64,000 nt of DNA from Sporobacter sp963675425. GTDB lineage: Bacteria; Bacillota; Clostridia; Oscillospirales; Oscillospiraceae. Made by a program: the position numbers and the translations under genes. Numbering within the stretch: position 1 is the first letter of the stretch; each line of letters opens with the position of its first letter. Under the pieces are notes generated by a model. The model was not told the DNA's origin, searched no databases, and saw nothing but the letters and a program-made list of their open reading frames with translations. Positions 48,210 to 56,828 of the stretch are shown here, in pieces. The stretch is taken from positions 868,001 through 932,000 of the forward strand of contig OY776214.1 of assembly GCA_963675425.1 (NCBI GenBank), given 5' to 3'.

Positions 48210-49582
48210 CGGGCGGCCGCCTCCTCCGCCAGTTTTTTCGTCCGGCCCTGGACCTTATAGACGAGCTTCATCGCGTCGGTGCCGTAAAACAGGCAGACAC
48301 TGGTGCCTTTTTTATACTCAAGCAGATCCGGCGCGTCCAGCTCGTGCAGCGAGCAGCGCAGCCGGTCCTCCGGGACGCCCGCCATCAACAGTCGCAGATA
48401 ATAATCCCGCGCGCGCGGGCCCGTGGCGACGATGCGCGTAATGTTATCCTTATTTAAAAACTCAAAATCGCAGTCATACAGCCACGTTACGTTTTCAGAC
48501 CAGTGCTGGTCGTCGGAAAGGTTATTCATCATCATGATGATCTCTTTATCACCCGGCAGACCTGAAATATAATCAAAAGCGCGCGAGCAGGCCAGCGCGT
48601 TGCGATCCTTCGACATCTGCATAACGACCTTGACGTCCCCGGCTTCCTGGATATTAAAACGCGTTTCAACGATCTTTGTCTTCTCGTACCCGGCCTTGAT
48701 CTGATCATGCGTCAGGCCAAACTCGCGCAGCGCGGCGATGACCGTCACCATATTGTAGATGTTGAAAATACTGTCGCTCAGGAGCGGGTACTGCATATAT
48801 TCATCCCCGTCGGCCACCGTCATCGTCATTGAATCGATATCGATGTCTTTGCCAAGGTAATCGCTCCCGGGTGATTTAAAGCCGCAGTCGCGGCAGTGGG
48901 CTTTTCCGATATGATGATAGCGCCTGTAATCGTAAACGAGCTCGCCGCGGCATTCCGGACAAACCTGCATATCGTTAATGAGATTAATGCAGTCGATCAC
49001 ATCTGTTTTCATCCGGTCCAGCCCGAAATACACACGCGGGTTATCGGGACTCACGCCGGCGGAAATGAGATCGTCCGCGTTTAAGACAAGCGTTGTCGTC
49101 TTCGGCACCGCACTCTCAATAATGCCCGCTATGTACTGCGGGTGCGCGTTACGCATAATCGAGTCGCGAAACAGATTGGTGATGACAAGCAGGTCCGGCT
49201 TCACAAAGGGATATATGCGGCCGGAGGACCGCTCGTCCACTTCGAAAACAGCCGTATCATATTTTGATTTACCGAAACCACCACAACCCATGAGAAGGCT
49301 GGTTGCGATACCGGCCGCCACGTTGGACCCTAGCTGATTGTTGAGGACCCGGTAGCCGTTCCGGGTCAGCACGTCGTTTAACAGGTTTGAAACCGTCGTT
49401 TTGCCGTTCGTTCCGGTGACGGCAATGATCCTTTTCGGCTTACCGATACGCGCCAGAAAATCGGGGCACAGCTTGAGCGCTACATACCCCGGGAAATATG
49501 TGGCGTTGCGCCGCAAAAGCCTCAGCGCCAGCCGCCCGCATTTGGCAATCCATAATGTCAGAAGAAACCGGATTTTTCCCAT
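48206..49582 (-). CDS. murT: MurT-type Mur ligase family protein (lipid II isoglutaminyl synthase subunit)
   Basis: MurT activates the D-Glu carboxylate of lipid II with ATP, and GatD supplies ammonia. The 458-residue protein has a Mur ligase centre with VTGTNGKTTVSNLLNDVL (P-loop, about residues 55-72), FEVDERSSGRIYP, a zinc ribbon (CPECRGEL ... CRDCGF, about residues 208-235), and the C-terminal DUF1727 domain (MNNLSDDQHWSENVTWLYDCDFE). An N-terminal hydrophobic or basic stretch may touch the membrane. It is followed by the catalytically odd gatD. Confidence 0.93.
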   Translation of the reverse strand: MGKIRFLLTLWIAKCGRLALRLLRRNATYFPGYVALKLCPDFLARIGKPKRIIAVTGTNGKTTVSNLLNDVLTRNGYRVLNNQLGSNVAAGIATSLLMGCGGFGKSKYDTAVFEVDERSSGRIYPFVKPDLLVITNLFRDSIMRNAHPQYIAGIIESAVPKTTTLVLNADDLISAGVSPDNPRVYFGLDRMKTDVIDCINLINDMQVCPECRGELVYDYRRYHHIGKAHCRDCGFKSPGSDYLGKDIDIDSMTMTVADGDEYMQYPLLSDSIFNIYNMVTVIAALREFGLTHDQIKAGYEKTKIVETRFNIQEAGDVKVVMQMSKDRNALACSRAFDYISGLPGDKEIIMMMNNLSDDQHWSENVTWLYDCDFEFLNKDNITRIVATGPRARDYYLRLLMAGVPEDRLRCSLHELDAPDLLEYKKGTSVCLFYGTDAMKLVYKVQGRTKKLAEEAAAR

Positions 49583-49636
49583 CTGTATCTGCCTTCTTAT
49601 TGATAATTCTTCCGTAAACGCCGATCCGTTCTCGTC

Positions 49637-50272
49637 TTATTTAAGTCTAGCCACACAGCGGTGGATTGAGACGCCCTGCTCGTAATATTTGAGCTCGTAG
49701 TCCGTCATAACACCGTTGGGCCCGTTCTTATGAAGGTCACGCGTCATATCTGCCAACTCATAACCACACTGCGTCAGCTGCTCCAGTGAAAAATCAAACA
49801 GCGGGGCGTTGTCCGTTTTGATATGGATTTCCCCGCCAGGCTTTAAAATCGACCTGTAATTTTCCAAAAAGCTTTCATACGTCAGCCGGCGCTTGGCGTG
49901 CCCCTTTTTGGGCCACGGGTCACTGAAATTTAAATAAATCCTTGAGGCCTCGCCGGGGCCAAACAACTCGAGCAGACGCACGGCGTCCGCATCTATATAA
50001 CGGACATTCTTGAGGCCGGCGTTCATGGCGCGCTCCATCGCGATGACCATCGCTTCCGGCACACGTTCAAGACCGATAAAGAGCACATCCGGCTCGGCGA
50101 CCGCCGTTTCCGTTAAAAAGCGGCCCTTGCCGCAGCCGATTTCCAGGCGCAGCTCGTTATAGCCCGGGAAATATTCCAGCCACCGTCCACGGCAATCCGC
50201 CGGTGACGTGATTAATACGTCGGCACAGCGCTCAAAGCGCTGCGGTAAATTGGGTTTTTTTCTCATCCGCAT
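49637..50272 (-). CDS. trmB: tRNA (guanine-N7-)-methyltransferase
   Basis: It methylates G46 of tRNA. The 211-residue SAM enzyme has the motif I LRLEIGCGKGRFLTE, FIGLERVPEAMVIA, YIDADAVRLLELF, and the TrmB signature LNFSDPWPKKGHAKRRLTYESFL, followed by GEIHIKTDN. The length is normal for Firmicutes. It lies 54 bp upstream of murT in the direction of transcription; a joint transcript is plausible. Confidence 0.95.
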   Translation of the reverse strand: MRMRKKPNLPQRFERCADVLITSPADCRGRWLEYFPGYNELRLEIGCGKGRFLTETAVAEPDVLFIGLERVPEAMVIAMERAMNAGLKNVRYIDADAVRLLELFGPGEASRIYLNFSDPWPKKGHAKRRLTYESFLENYRSILKPGGEIHIKTDNAPLFDFSLEQLTQCGYELADMTRDLHKNGPNGVMTDYELKYYEQGVSIHRCVARLK

Positions 50273-50319
50273 ATGAAACCACCTTGCAGTATTCTAGCAC
50301 ACCGCGTTCAAATGCGCAA

Positions 50320-50346
50320 ACAAAAAGCCCCGTTAAAGCGGGGCTT
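50320..50346 (-). terminator. Terminator of MFS gene 1
   Basis: On the minus strand AAGCCCC-GCTTTAAC-GGGGCTT is followed by TTTGTTTG. Confidence 0.8.
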
Positions 50347-50389
50347 ATGCCGTCTGAATATTGCTTGGACCGGCTGGCTTATACACATC

Positions 50390-51619
50390 TTATTCAGCCG
50401 CCGGAACAGCGGGTTTTTCTATCGCGCTCCTGCGGCTTCGCAGCCACGTCGTACCGATCAGGATCACGCTGCAGAAAAGGGCGACGACGGCTACGAACTT
50501 AAACCGGTACACGGTTGATTCACCGCCAAGCGCCGTAGTCAGATTCGTGAAAATAACCGGCGATAAAAAGCCGCCTAAACCGGGAAAAATGCAGTTGACA
50601 ATCGCCGTCGCCGTCGCGGAATTGGATGCGTTCACGCGGCAGGACGTTGAAAACAGGCACTGGGGAACCATCACGCTGATGGCGGTACCGGCGATAAACA
50701 CGCCGATCAGGTCCAGAGCCAGCGAATTAAATCCCAGACTGATCGTCATATAGCCGGCCGAGACGATCATAAACGCCAGCGGGATCATGTAATCCTTAAG
50801 CCGGGCGGAAAGCTTGCTGTAAATCAGGCCGGAAAAAACGCCGCCGGCCATCTGTACCGCTGTCGCGATACCGGCCGTTGTTGTGTTGCCGAGGCCGGCC
50901 GCCTTGATGTGATTGGAGATGTTCGTACTGCCGACGGGAAAAACGAGCAGAAAAGCAAACGTAATAATTCCATAATAAAAGATATCCAGCGGCACTTTCG
51001 TCTTAGCAGGCTTTTGGGCCTTACCCGACGGTTCAGCCAATGCTTGTTTGTCGTTGGGGATCATGACGATGCTCACGACGACGACAGGTGCGGCTATCAG
51101 CAGCAGCACATAACCGCCGTACCAAAAGAGTGAGGCCAGATAGCCGCCGACAGCGCTGATAAATATACCGCCGAGATTGATGACCGACGTCTGGACGCCG
51201 ATGCTCATGCGCCGTTCCTGCTCATTGAAATTATCAAACAGAATACTGGCAGACGTTGAAACAAAAAAACCCATGCCCGCGCCAATAAAGACGCTGAATA
51301 AAATAAGGTGCCAAATCTGCTGGTGTAAAAAAAGCGCCGCCAAGCCCGTAACGGTAAGCAGCAGCATGCCAATGACCACGCTCGTCTTTTTAGTGATCCA
51401 GCCCCGCTGTATAGTGAGCGCGGAAAAAAGTGAAAACGCCACAGACATGAGGCTCGGCAGCACCATGATTGTCTGAACGGTTGACAGGCTGATCTGTGGG
51501 AAAACTTCCGACTGGATCTTGGCAATTCCCGGTGTCAGAGCGAATTGAGCCATTTGCAGAAATGCCGTTATCATAATGGCAATGAATAAGCGCCGGCTGC
51601 GGCGAGACATTTTGGACAT
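50390..51619 (-). CDS. MFS transporter, tandem paralogue 1
   Basis: The 409-residue protein has twelve membrane helices. It starts MSKMSRRSRRLFIAIMITAFLQ and shows the MFS-1 pattern: a loop 2-3 motif degenerated to RGWITKKTSVVIGM, then GAGMGFFVSTSASILFDNF, NLGGIFISAVGGYLASL and, in the second half, TAISVMVPQCLFSTSCRVNASNSATATA. It is clearly paralogous to the next two genes. The substrate is unknown. GGGAGGAAGCT precedes the ATG. Confidence 0.9.
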   Translation of the reverse strand: MSKMSRRSRRLFIAIMITAFLQMAQFALTPGIAKIQSEVFPQISLSTVQTIMVLPSLMSVAFSLFSALTIQRGWITKKTSVVIGMLLLTVTGLAALFLHQQIWHLILFSVFIGAGMGFFVSTSASILFDNFNEQERRMSIGVQTSVINLGGIFISAVGGYLASLFWYGGYVLLLIAAPVVVVSIVMIPNDKQALAEPSGKAQKPAKTKVPLDIFYYGIITFAFLLVFPVGSTNISNHIKAAGLGNTTTAGIATAVQMAGGVFSGLIYSKLSARLKDYMIPLAFMIVSAGYMTISLGFNSLALDLIGVFIAGTAISVMVPQCLFSTSCRVNASNSATATAIVNCIFPGLGGFLSPVIFTNLTTALGGESTVYRFKFVAVVALFCSVILIGTTWLRSRRSAIEKPAVPAAE

Positions 51620-51830
51620 AGCTTCCTCCCCTGATTAGAATGGCCGCAGGATAAAATTTCCTCCGTTTGTTTTGTTACAACCACAGCTTGATTCGTCACA
51701 ACAAAACGTCAATTGAGGCTATTATAAATTAGGCCGGCTAAAATAGCTATGGAGAATCACACAGTATCATCCCGCTGGAAATTGTTATTTATGCTTGGGG
51801 ATTGAAACAGCCTGCCTCGCCGGTAAGCAT
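51620..51830. other. Spacer between MFS genes 1 and 2
   Basis: AT-rich, with no gene. It must hold any promoter of MFS gene 1, but I see no convincing -35/-10 pair. Confidence 0.4.
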
Positions 51831-51860
51831 ACAAAAAAACGCCGGATTTTAGCCGGCGTT
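51831..51860 (-). terminator. Terminator of MFS gene 2
   Basis: On the minus strand AACGCCGG-CTAAAAT-CCGGCGTT is followed by TTTTTGT. Confidence 0.85.
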
Positions 51861-51912
51861 TTAAACTGCGGCCGGCGCAATCAGAGATCGTGCCGGTTTT
51901 ATATTTTCTTAA

Positions 51913-53157
51913 TTACAGACGGGAAGACGATGCCGCCGTTGCCACAGGAAGCTCCTGCGCACTTTTATGATTTCTGTACCATGTCGTCAGAAGTAAGATC
52001 ACACCGCAAACAAGCGCTACAATGGCCACAAATTTAAAGCGGAACACCGTTGATTCTCCGCCGAGCTTCATCGTCAGGTTCGTAAAGAGCATCGGCGACA
52101 GAAACGAACCCATACCGGGGCAGATGCAGCTGATAAGCGCCGTGGAGGATGCCGAGTTCGACGCGTCAACGAGATTTGACGTTGAGAACATCGTCTGCGG
52201 GACAATCAAACTGATAGCCGTGCCGGCAATAAACACACCGACCAGGCTGACGGCCAGTGACTGCGCGCCGAGGCTGATGATCATATAACCAATAAATATA
52301 ACGACAAAGCCTAAGGGAATCATATAATCCTTCAGCCGTGAGGATATCCTGCTAAAAATAAAGCCAATGAAAACACCGCCTGCCATCTGAATCGCCATGG
52401 CGATGCCGGCCGTAGCCGTACTGCCAAAGCCCGCGGCCATAATGTGATTGGAGATATTCGTACTGCCGACGGCAAACACGAGCATAAATACAAACACTAT
52501 CAAACCGTAATAGAGAACATCCAGCGGAATTTTTGACCGGGCGGTCTTGTGCTCAGCCTGAGCCGCCGCCAGCTGGCCCTCCTTCCGGTCATTCGGAATT
52601 GTCAGAATACACAGAACCACTATCGGCGCAGCCACAACCAGCAGCACATAGCCACCGTACCAGATGAGTGACGCCAGATAGCCGCCGACAACACTGAAGA
52701 AGATGCCGCCAATATTAATAGCCGACGTCTGCACGCCGACGCTCATGCGCCGCTCCTGTTCATTAAAGTTGTCAAACATGATACTGGCCGTGTTGGATAT
52801 GAAAAAACCCATACTGGCGCCGATGAAGCTGCTGAACAGGATCAAGTGCCAGATCTGAGTATGAAGGACAATAGACGTAAAGCCCGTTAAGGCCAGCAGA
52901 ATAATGCCGATCACAACGGATGCTTTTTTAGAGACCCAGCCTTTGTGGATCAGAAAAGCGGATAAAAGCGAAAACACCATGGAAAGAAGACTCGGCAGCA
53001 TCATCACCGTTTGGACCGTGGATAAGCTGATTTGCGGGAATACCTCCGATTGGATCTTGGCAATTCCCGGCGTAAGGGCAAATTGGATCATCTGTAACAG
53101 TGCTATGACCATGATGGTGATAAATAAGCGCCGATTGCGCTGGGACATGCTGGACAT
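51913..53157 (-). CDS. MFS transporter, tandem paralogue 2
   Basis: The 414-residue protein is the closest relative of paralogue 1; helix after helix matches (QMIQFALTPGIAKIQSEVFPQ, MLPSLLSMVFSLLSAFLIHKG, FNEQERRMSVGVQTSAINIGG, TMFSTSNLVDASNSASSTALI). The ATG at 53157 follows GGGAGGAAGAT, the same leader as paralogue 1, whereas the long upstream extension of the frame lacks a ribosome binding site. It has its own terminator, so it is probably transcribed separately. Confidence 0.9.
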   Translation of the reverse strand: MSSMSQRNRRLFITIMVIALLQMIQFALTPGIAKIQSEVFPQISLSTVQTVMMLPSLLSMVFSLLSAFLIHKGWVSKKASVVIGIILLALTGFTSIVLHTQIWHLILFSSFIGASMGFFISNTASIMFDNFNEQERRMSVGVQTSAINIGGIFFSVVGGYLASLIWYGGYVLLVVAAPIVVLCILTIPNDRKEGQLAAAQAEHKTARSKIPLDVLYYGLIVFVFMLVFAVGSTNISNHIMAAGFGSTATAGIAMAIQMAGGVFIGFIFSRISSRLKDYMIPLGFVVIFIGYMIISLGAQSLAVSLVGVFIAGTAISLIVPQTMFSTSNLVDASNSASSTALISCICPGMGSFLSPMLFTNLTMKLGGESTVFRFKFVAIVALVCGVILLLTTWYRNHKSAQELPVATAASSSRL

Positions 53158-53526
53158 ATCTTCCTCCCTTTTACGAACGCGGTAACAGCCGGGGTATACG
53201 GCCGCGTGTTCTGCTGCAGCCATTACTCGCGCATCAAGGATCTTCCTTCGACGTTGCAACAAAACAATTATATGGGTAGTATACAGCATTTTGCCCAAAA
53301 TTGATATGTGCAAATTGACTATTTACCACATATCTCCCGCCTCATTTTTAGCCAAGCCCCTTTATCGACCGACTGAAGCTTTTCATTTTTTTTGCGCTGG
53401 CATTTGTAAATACTCAGAAAATTTAACATGTTTTTTATATATAACAGAATTCAGCATCGGTTAAAACAAACTTTAAAATGCCGCCGTGCGGCGGAATTTT
53501 AATTCCGCGACTTAACGCTGTTGATA
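53158..53526. other. Intergenic region between MFS genes 2 and 3
   Basis: It contains a hairpin GCCGCC/GGCGG with a T-rich tail (about 53480-53500) that could end MFS gene 3, and AT-rich DNA with TATACT and TATAAT-like hexamers upstream of MFS gene 2. No gene is seen. Confidence 0.4.
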
Positions 53527-54750
53527 CTAAGCGCCGGCGAGACCCGCTTTTTCCGCTTTGGCACCCCGGAGCGTGATAAGCGTGATAACGATCCCTAGGA
53601 CTAACGCGATCCCCGCCACAAACAGATATCTGAAAACCGTCGAGTCACCGGCCAGCGCAACCGTCAGGTTCGTAAAAACGATCGGCGACAGAAAGCTGCC
53701 GGCACTCGGCGCGACGCTCGTGATAATAACCGTCGCGGTGGCCGAGTTCGACGTGTCGACGAGCGTTGATACAGCGTAGACGCACCGTGGGAGCATCAGG
53801 CTCAGCGACATGCCGGCGATGAATACGCCGAGCGTAATGACCGCGAGCGATGAGACAAACACACCGATGAGTAAATAGCCTAAAAAAAGCGCCCCACAGG
53901 CAACGACCATGACCATATCTTTTATCCGTTCGGAAATCCGGCCGAAAAACAAGCCGGAAACAACGCCGCCACCCATCTGGACGGCCACCAGGATGCCGGA
54001 GGTGGCCGAATTGCCCAGCTTTGCGATATGCGTTGATATATTCGCGCTGCAGACATTGTAGAGCATCATAAACAGAAAAACGGTCACCGCATAATAAAAA
54101 ATGCGCGGATTGAGGCCTGATTTATCCGTATAATTGCCCGAAACCCTGGCGGATGGAGATTTATAGTTCGGCACCGTTATAAGCGCTAAAATGGCAATTG
54201 GCAGGCCCAGCAGCAGCATCAGATAACCACCGTACCACATAACCGTGGCCAGCACGCCGCCAGCAAGGCTAAAGATGATGCCGCCAAGATTGATGGCCGA
54301 CGTCTGATATCCGGCAACCTTCTGGCGGAACTTGTCGTCAAAGTTATCGAACATCAGCCCAAACGCGTTCGTCATAAAACAGCCCATCGACAGGCCCAGA
54401 AAGACGCTCAGCGCAATGAAATTCCAGAACATCGTATGCTGAAACACCGCAAACAGACCCGTCAGGGACAGGGAAATCAGCCCGATGACCACCGCGCCTT
54501 TTTTGGTCGCCCGCCCGCGATTAATGAGCAATGCTACAAAAATGGATGTCAGCGGGGCAACCAGATTGGCAAGCCCCATAACAGTCTGGACCTCCGCTAA
54601 GGACCGGTCCGGAAACGCATTGGTCTGTATGAGATGTATCGCCGGGGTCAGCGCCAAAACCGGCATTTGCACCAGTGCGATAATGAGGATCGTCCACATC
54701 AGGACATTTGGCTTATCAGCCGGGATGATTTTGGTTTTGTCGGTGCTCAT
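53527..54750 (-). CDS. MFS transporter, tandem paralogue 3
   Basis: The 407-residue protein is a more distant paralogue of the two previous genes. It shares ALTPAIHLIQTNAFPDRSLAEVQTV, FDNFDDKFRQKVAGYQTSAINLGG, VFIAGMSLSLMLPRCVYAVSTLVD and the FLSPIVFTNLTVAL block. It has twelve membrane helices and the same loop 2-3 position (INRGRATKKGAVV). A CGGGAGGCAGC ribosome binding site precedes the ATG. The gene lies just downstream of the deleted fourth copy, possibly on the same transcript. Confidence 0.9.
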   Translation of the reverse strand: MSTDKTKIIPADKPNVLMWTILIIALVQMPVLALTPAIHLIQTNAFPDRSLAEVQTVMGLANLVAPLTSIFVALLINRGRATKKGAVVIGLISLSLTGLFAVFQHTMFWNFIALSVFLGLSMGCFMTNAFGLMFDNFDDKFRQKVAGYQTSAINLGGIIFSLAGGVLATVMWYGGYLMLLLGLPIAILALITVPNYKSPSARVSGNYTDKSGLNPRIFYYAVTVFLFMMLYNVCSANISTHIAKLGNSATSGILVAVQMGGGVVSGLFFGRISERIKDMVMVVACGALFLGYLLIGVFVSSLAVITLGVFIAGMSLSLMLPRCVYAVSTLVDTSNSATATVIITSVAPSAGSFLSPIVFTNLTVALAGDSTVFRYLFVAGIALVLGIVITLITLRGAKAEKAGLAGA

Positions 54751-54841
54751 AGCGCTGCCTCCCGCTTTATGTAGTGCGGCCTGAATAATCTCGCGCCGCT
54801 TGAAATACTATAGTTACTCACCGTTAATAACACTCCCCTGT

Positions 54842-55048
54842 TCACGATGCAGCTTTTATGCCGCCGGCTGAAACAGCTTTTTTCCGTCTGGCGCGCAGTG
54901 ATAAAACAATTTGGATACTTGACAGTGTAAACTGCGGGAACGCATCCGTGGCGATCCGGTTGACCGCCGGCATTATAGCCATGTTGATCATCTGAAGCAG
55001 CGACACCATGAACACGGTCCACATCACGAGCTTTTTTTCCTTGGACAA
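54842..55048 (-). pseudogene. Fourth MFS paralogue with large internal deletion
   Basis: The 68-codon frame starts with an MFS first helix matching its neighbours (VMWTVFMVSLLQMINMAIMP, then AVNRIATDAFPQFTLSSIQIV). It then jumps in frame to a short basic end (RARRKKAVSAGGIKAAS) resembling the C-terminal tail of paralogue 3 (LRGAKAEKAGLAGA). About 340 residues are missing. The start is TTG 55048 with a strong AGGAGG, and a promoter stands upstream, so the relic is probably still expressed as a one-helix peptide and may drive MFS gene 3. Confidence 0.75.
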
Positions 55049-55090
55049 ATTTTTACCTCCTGTTAGGTACGAAGCTACATAATTACACCT

Positions 55091-55119
55091 ATTTTATTAA
55101 ATATCCCATCTGATTGCAA
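55091..55119 (-). promoter_or_regulatory. Promoter upstream of the MFS relic
   Basis: TTGCAA (55119-55114), a 17-bp spacer and TAAAAT (55096-55091) lie on the minus strand. Confidence 0.55.
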
Positions 55120-55188
55120 TTATTGATTTCGCAATTTTAGCCAAAAATAAACCCACCATTTTGGCGGGAATGACTTATATTGGCAAAA

Positions 55189-55245
55189 AATGAAGCCGCT
55201 CTCGCGGCTTTTTCGACAGTCTGAGCCCGCCCTATGGGCGGGCTT
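55189..55245 (-). terminator. Double hairpin terminator of rluD with a solo repeat end
   Basis: GCCCGCCC/GGGCGGGC (about 55226-55244) follows the rluD stop. CAGACTGTCGAAAAAGCCGC (55223-55204), identical to the left end of repeat copy A, then leads into a GCCGC/GCGGC hairpin and CATTTTTT. Confidence 0.75.
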
Positions 55246-56158
55246 ATTGCTGAGGTCCCAGCTTTTTTAGTACGTCTGTGAAATACACCGGCAAATCGGA
55301 TGTTAAGCGGATGCTTTCGCTAGTTCTGGGATGGACAAACGTCAGCTCCCGGGCATGAAGACATTGGCCGGACAGGCCCTTTTCAGGCTTTTTACGGCCG
55401 TAGACCAAGTCACCCAAAACCGGATGGCCGATATAGGCCATATGCACGCGGATCTGATGCGTGCGCCCCGTTTCGAGTTTACACCGGACATGTGTATAGC
55501 CGTTATACCGGGCGAGTACCTCATAATGCGTCACAGCGTTTCGGGCATTTTTCTCCGTTACGGTCTGGCGCTTTCGATCGGTCGGATGGCGGCCCAGCGG
55601 GGCGTCAACCGTACCGGCGTCACTTCTGATATTTCCAAGTACGACAGCCTCGTATACGCGCGACAGGCTGCGGCTTTTGAGCTGCTCTGACAGCGAACGG
55701 TGCGCGGCGTCGTTTTTGGCCGCGATGATAAGCCCGGACGTATCCTTGTCGATACGGTGGACGATGCCCGGCCGTTTTTCCCCGCCGATACCCGACAGGC
55801 TGTCGCCGCAGTGGGCCAGAAGCGCGTTGACAAGCGTCCCCTCCGCGTGGCCGGGTGCGGGATGCACCACCATGCCCCGAGGCTTGTTGACAACGATCAC
55901 GTCCTCGTCCTCATAGACAACGTCGAGGGGGATATCCTGCGCGCGCAGCTCCGTCTCAGCCGGCTCCGGCAGATTCACCACATACGTTTCCCCGGATTGT
56001 ACCTTACGGTTTTTCCGGGCCGGGATACCGCCCTGGGTCACAAAACCGCTCTCAATGAGCCGGGTTACGGCACTTCGGCTATACTCAGGGAGCCGCTCGG
56101 CCAAAAAGACATCCAGCCGGACGCCGCCCTCATCGGCTTTAAGCCGGATCGGATCCAC
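55244..56158 (-). CDS. rluD: RluD-family pseudouridine synthase
   Basis: The 304-residue protein has an N-terminal S4 RNA-binding domain (RLDVFLAERLPEYSRSAVTRLI) and the RsuA/RluD catalytic domain with IVVNKPRGMVVHPAPGH and the catalytic Asp in HRIDKDTSGLIIAAK. LETGRTHQIRVHMAYIGHPVLGD follows. It isomerises uridines in 23S rRNA; YlyB is the Bacillus equivalent beside lspA. GTG 56158 is preferred because CGGGAG lies six bases upstream; ATG 56164 touches that site. The start overlaps lspA by 20 bp. Confidence 0.93.
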   Translation of the reverse strand: MDPIRLKADEGGVRLDVFLAERLPEYSRSAVTRLIESGFVTQGGIPARKNRKVQSGETYVVNLPEPAETELRAQDIPLDVVYEDEDVIVVNKPRGMVVHPAPGHAEGTLVNALLAHCGDSLSGIGGEKRPGIVHRIDKDTSGLIIAAKNDAAHRSLSEQLKSRSLSRVYEAVVLGNIRSDAGTVDAPLGRHPTDRKRQTVTEKNARNAVTHYEVLARYNGYTHVRCKLETGRTHQIRVHMAYIGHPVLGDLVYGRKKPEKGLSGQCLHARELTFVHPRTSESIRLTSDLPVYFTDVLKKLGPQQ

Positions 56159-56702
56159 TGTCATCTCCCGCTGTGTCGTTACCGGCTGCGCCGGACGCGG
56201 CCTTTCGGGGCTTCTTTCCGGCATCCCGGCCGCCACCGAACGAAAACTCCCGGAGGATATCGTCCCGGCCGAACAGATAATAAATACAAAAGATAACCCC
56301 GCCGACCGTAATAAAGATGTCCGCAACGTTGAACACCGCGAAGTGGACAAACTCAAACTCAAAGAAATCCACAACATAGCCAAAAAACGCCCGGTCAATC
56401 AGGTTGCCAAACGCGCCGCCGAGAACGCTGGCCAGCGCGATCCGCCCAACCGGGCTGATCTTTTTCCCGTACCGAACCATCACAATAATAAGCAGGACGA
56501 TTACGACCAGCGACACACCCACGAGCACCCAGCGCATATCGCGCAGAAAGCTGAACGCAGCGCCGGTGTTTTCAACGTAGGCCAGACGTATAAAGCCGGG
56601 AATCAGCTCGGACATTTCACCCGGAGACAGCTGGATCGACATAAAATATTTGCTGGTCTGATCGAGCAGAACAATCAGCGCCGAAATGATAAAGTATATC
56701 AT
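56139..56702 (-). CDS. lspA: Signal peptidase II (lipoprotein signal peptidase)
   Basis: This membrane aspartyl protease removes lipoprotein signal peptides. The 187-residue protein has four helices and the conserved boxes VLLDQTSKYF, ENTGAAFSFL, GGAFGNLIDRAFFGYVVDF (Asp112) and FNVADIFITVG (Asp128). A hydrophilic C-terminal tail of about 35 residues (KKPRKAASGAAGNDTAG) exceeds the usual length. ATG 56702 follows GAGGAG by six bases. It belongs to the conserved ileS-lspA-rluD run. Confidence 0.95.
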   Translation of the reverse strand: MIYFIISALIVLLDQTSKYFMSIQLSPGEMSELIPGFIRLAYVENTGAAFSFLRDMRWVLVGVSLVVIVLLIIVMVRYGKKISPVGRIALASVLGGAFGNLIDRAFFGYVVDFFEFEFVHFAVFNVADIFITVGGVIFCIYYLFGRDDILREFSFGGGRDAGKKPRKAASGAAGNDTAGDDSGSDPA

Positions 56703-56717
56703 GGGGTTCTCCTCTTC

Positions 56718-56822
56718 AGCCTCCCTATTAAGGGAAGTGGCGCTAAGCGCCGAGGGAGCTGTTTGCATATCTTACTCCCTCTATCGCTACCGGCGACAGC
56801 TCCCTCATAAAGGGAGCTGTCG
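56718..56822. repeat. Palindromic repeats between ileS and lspA
   Basis: The first (56718-56761) nests GGCGCT/AGCGCC and TCCCT/AGGGA within CAGC ... GCTG. The second is a perfect 12-bp stem CGACAGCTCCCT/AGGGAGCTGTCG (56794-56805, 56811-56822). The core (GGGAGCTGTC) recalls the GGGGAAGCTGTC of the DUF559 arms. Confidence 0.65.
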
Positions 56823-56828
56823 GTTACT

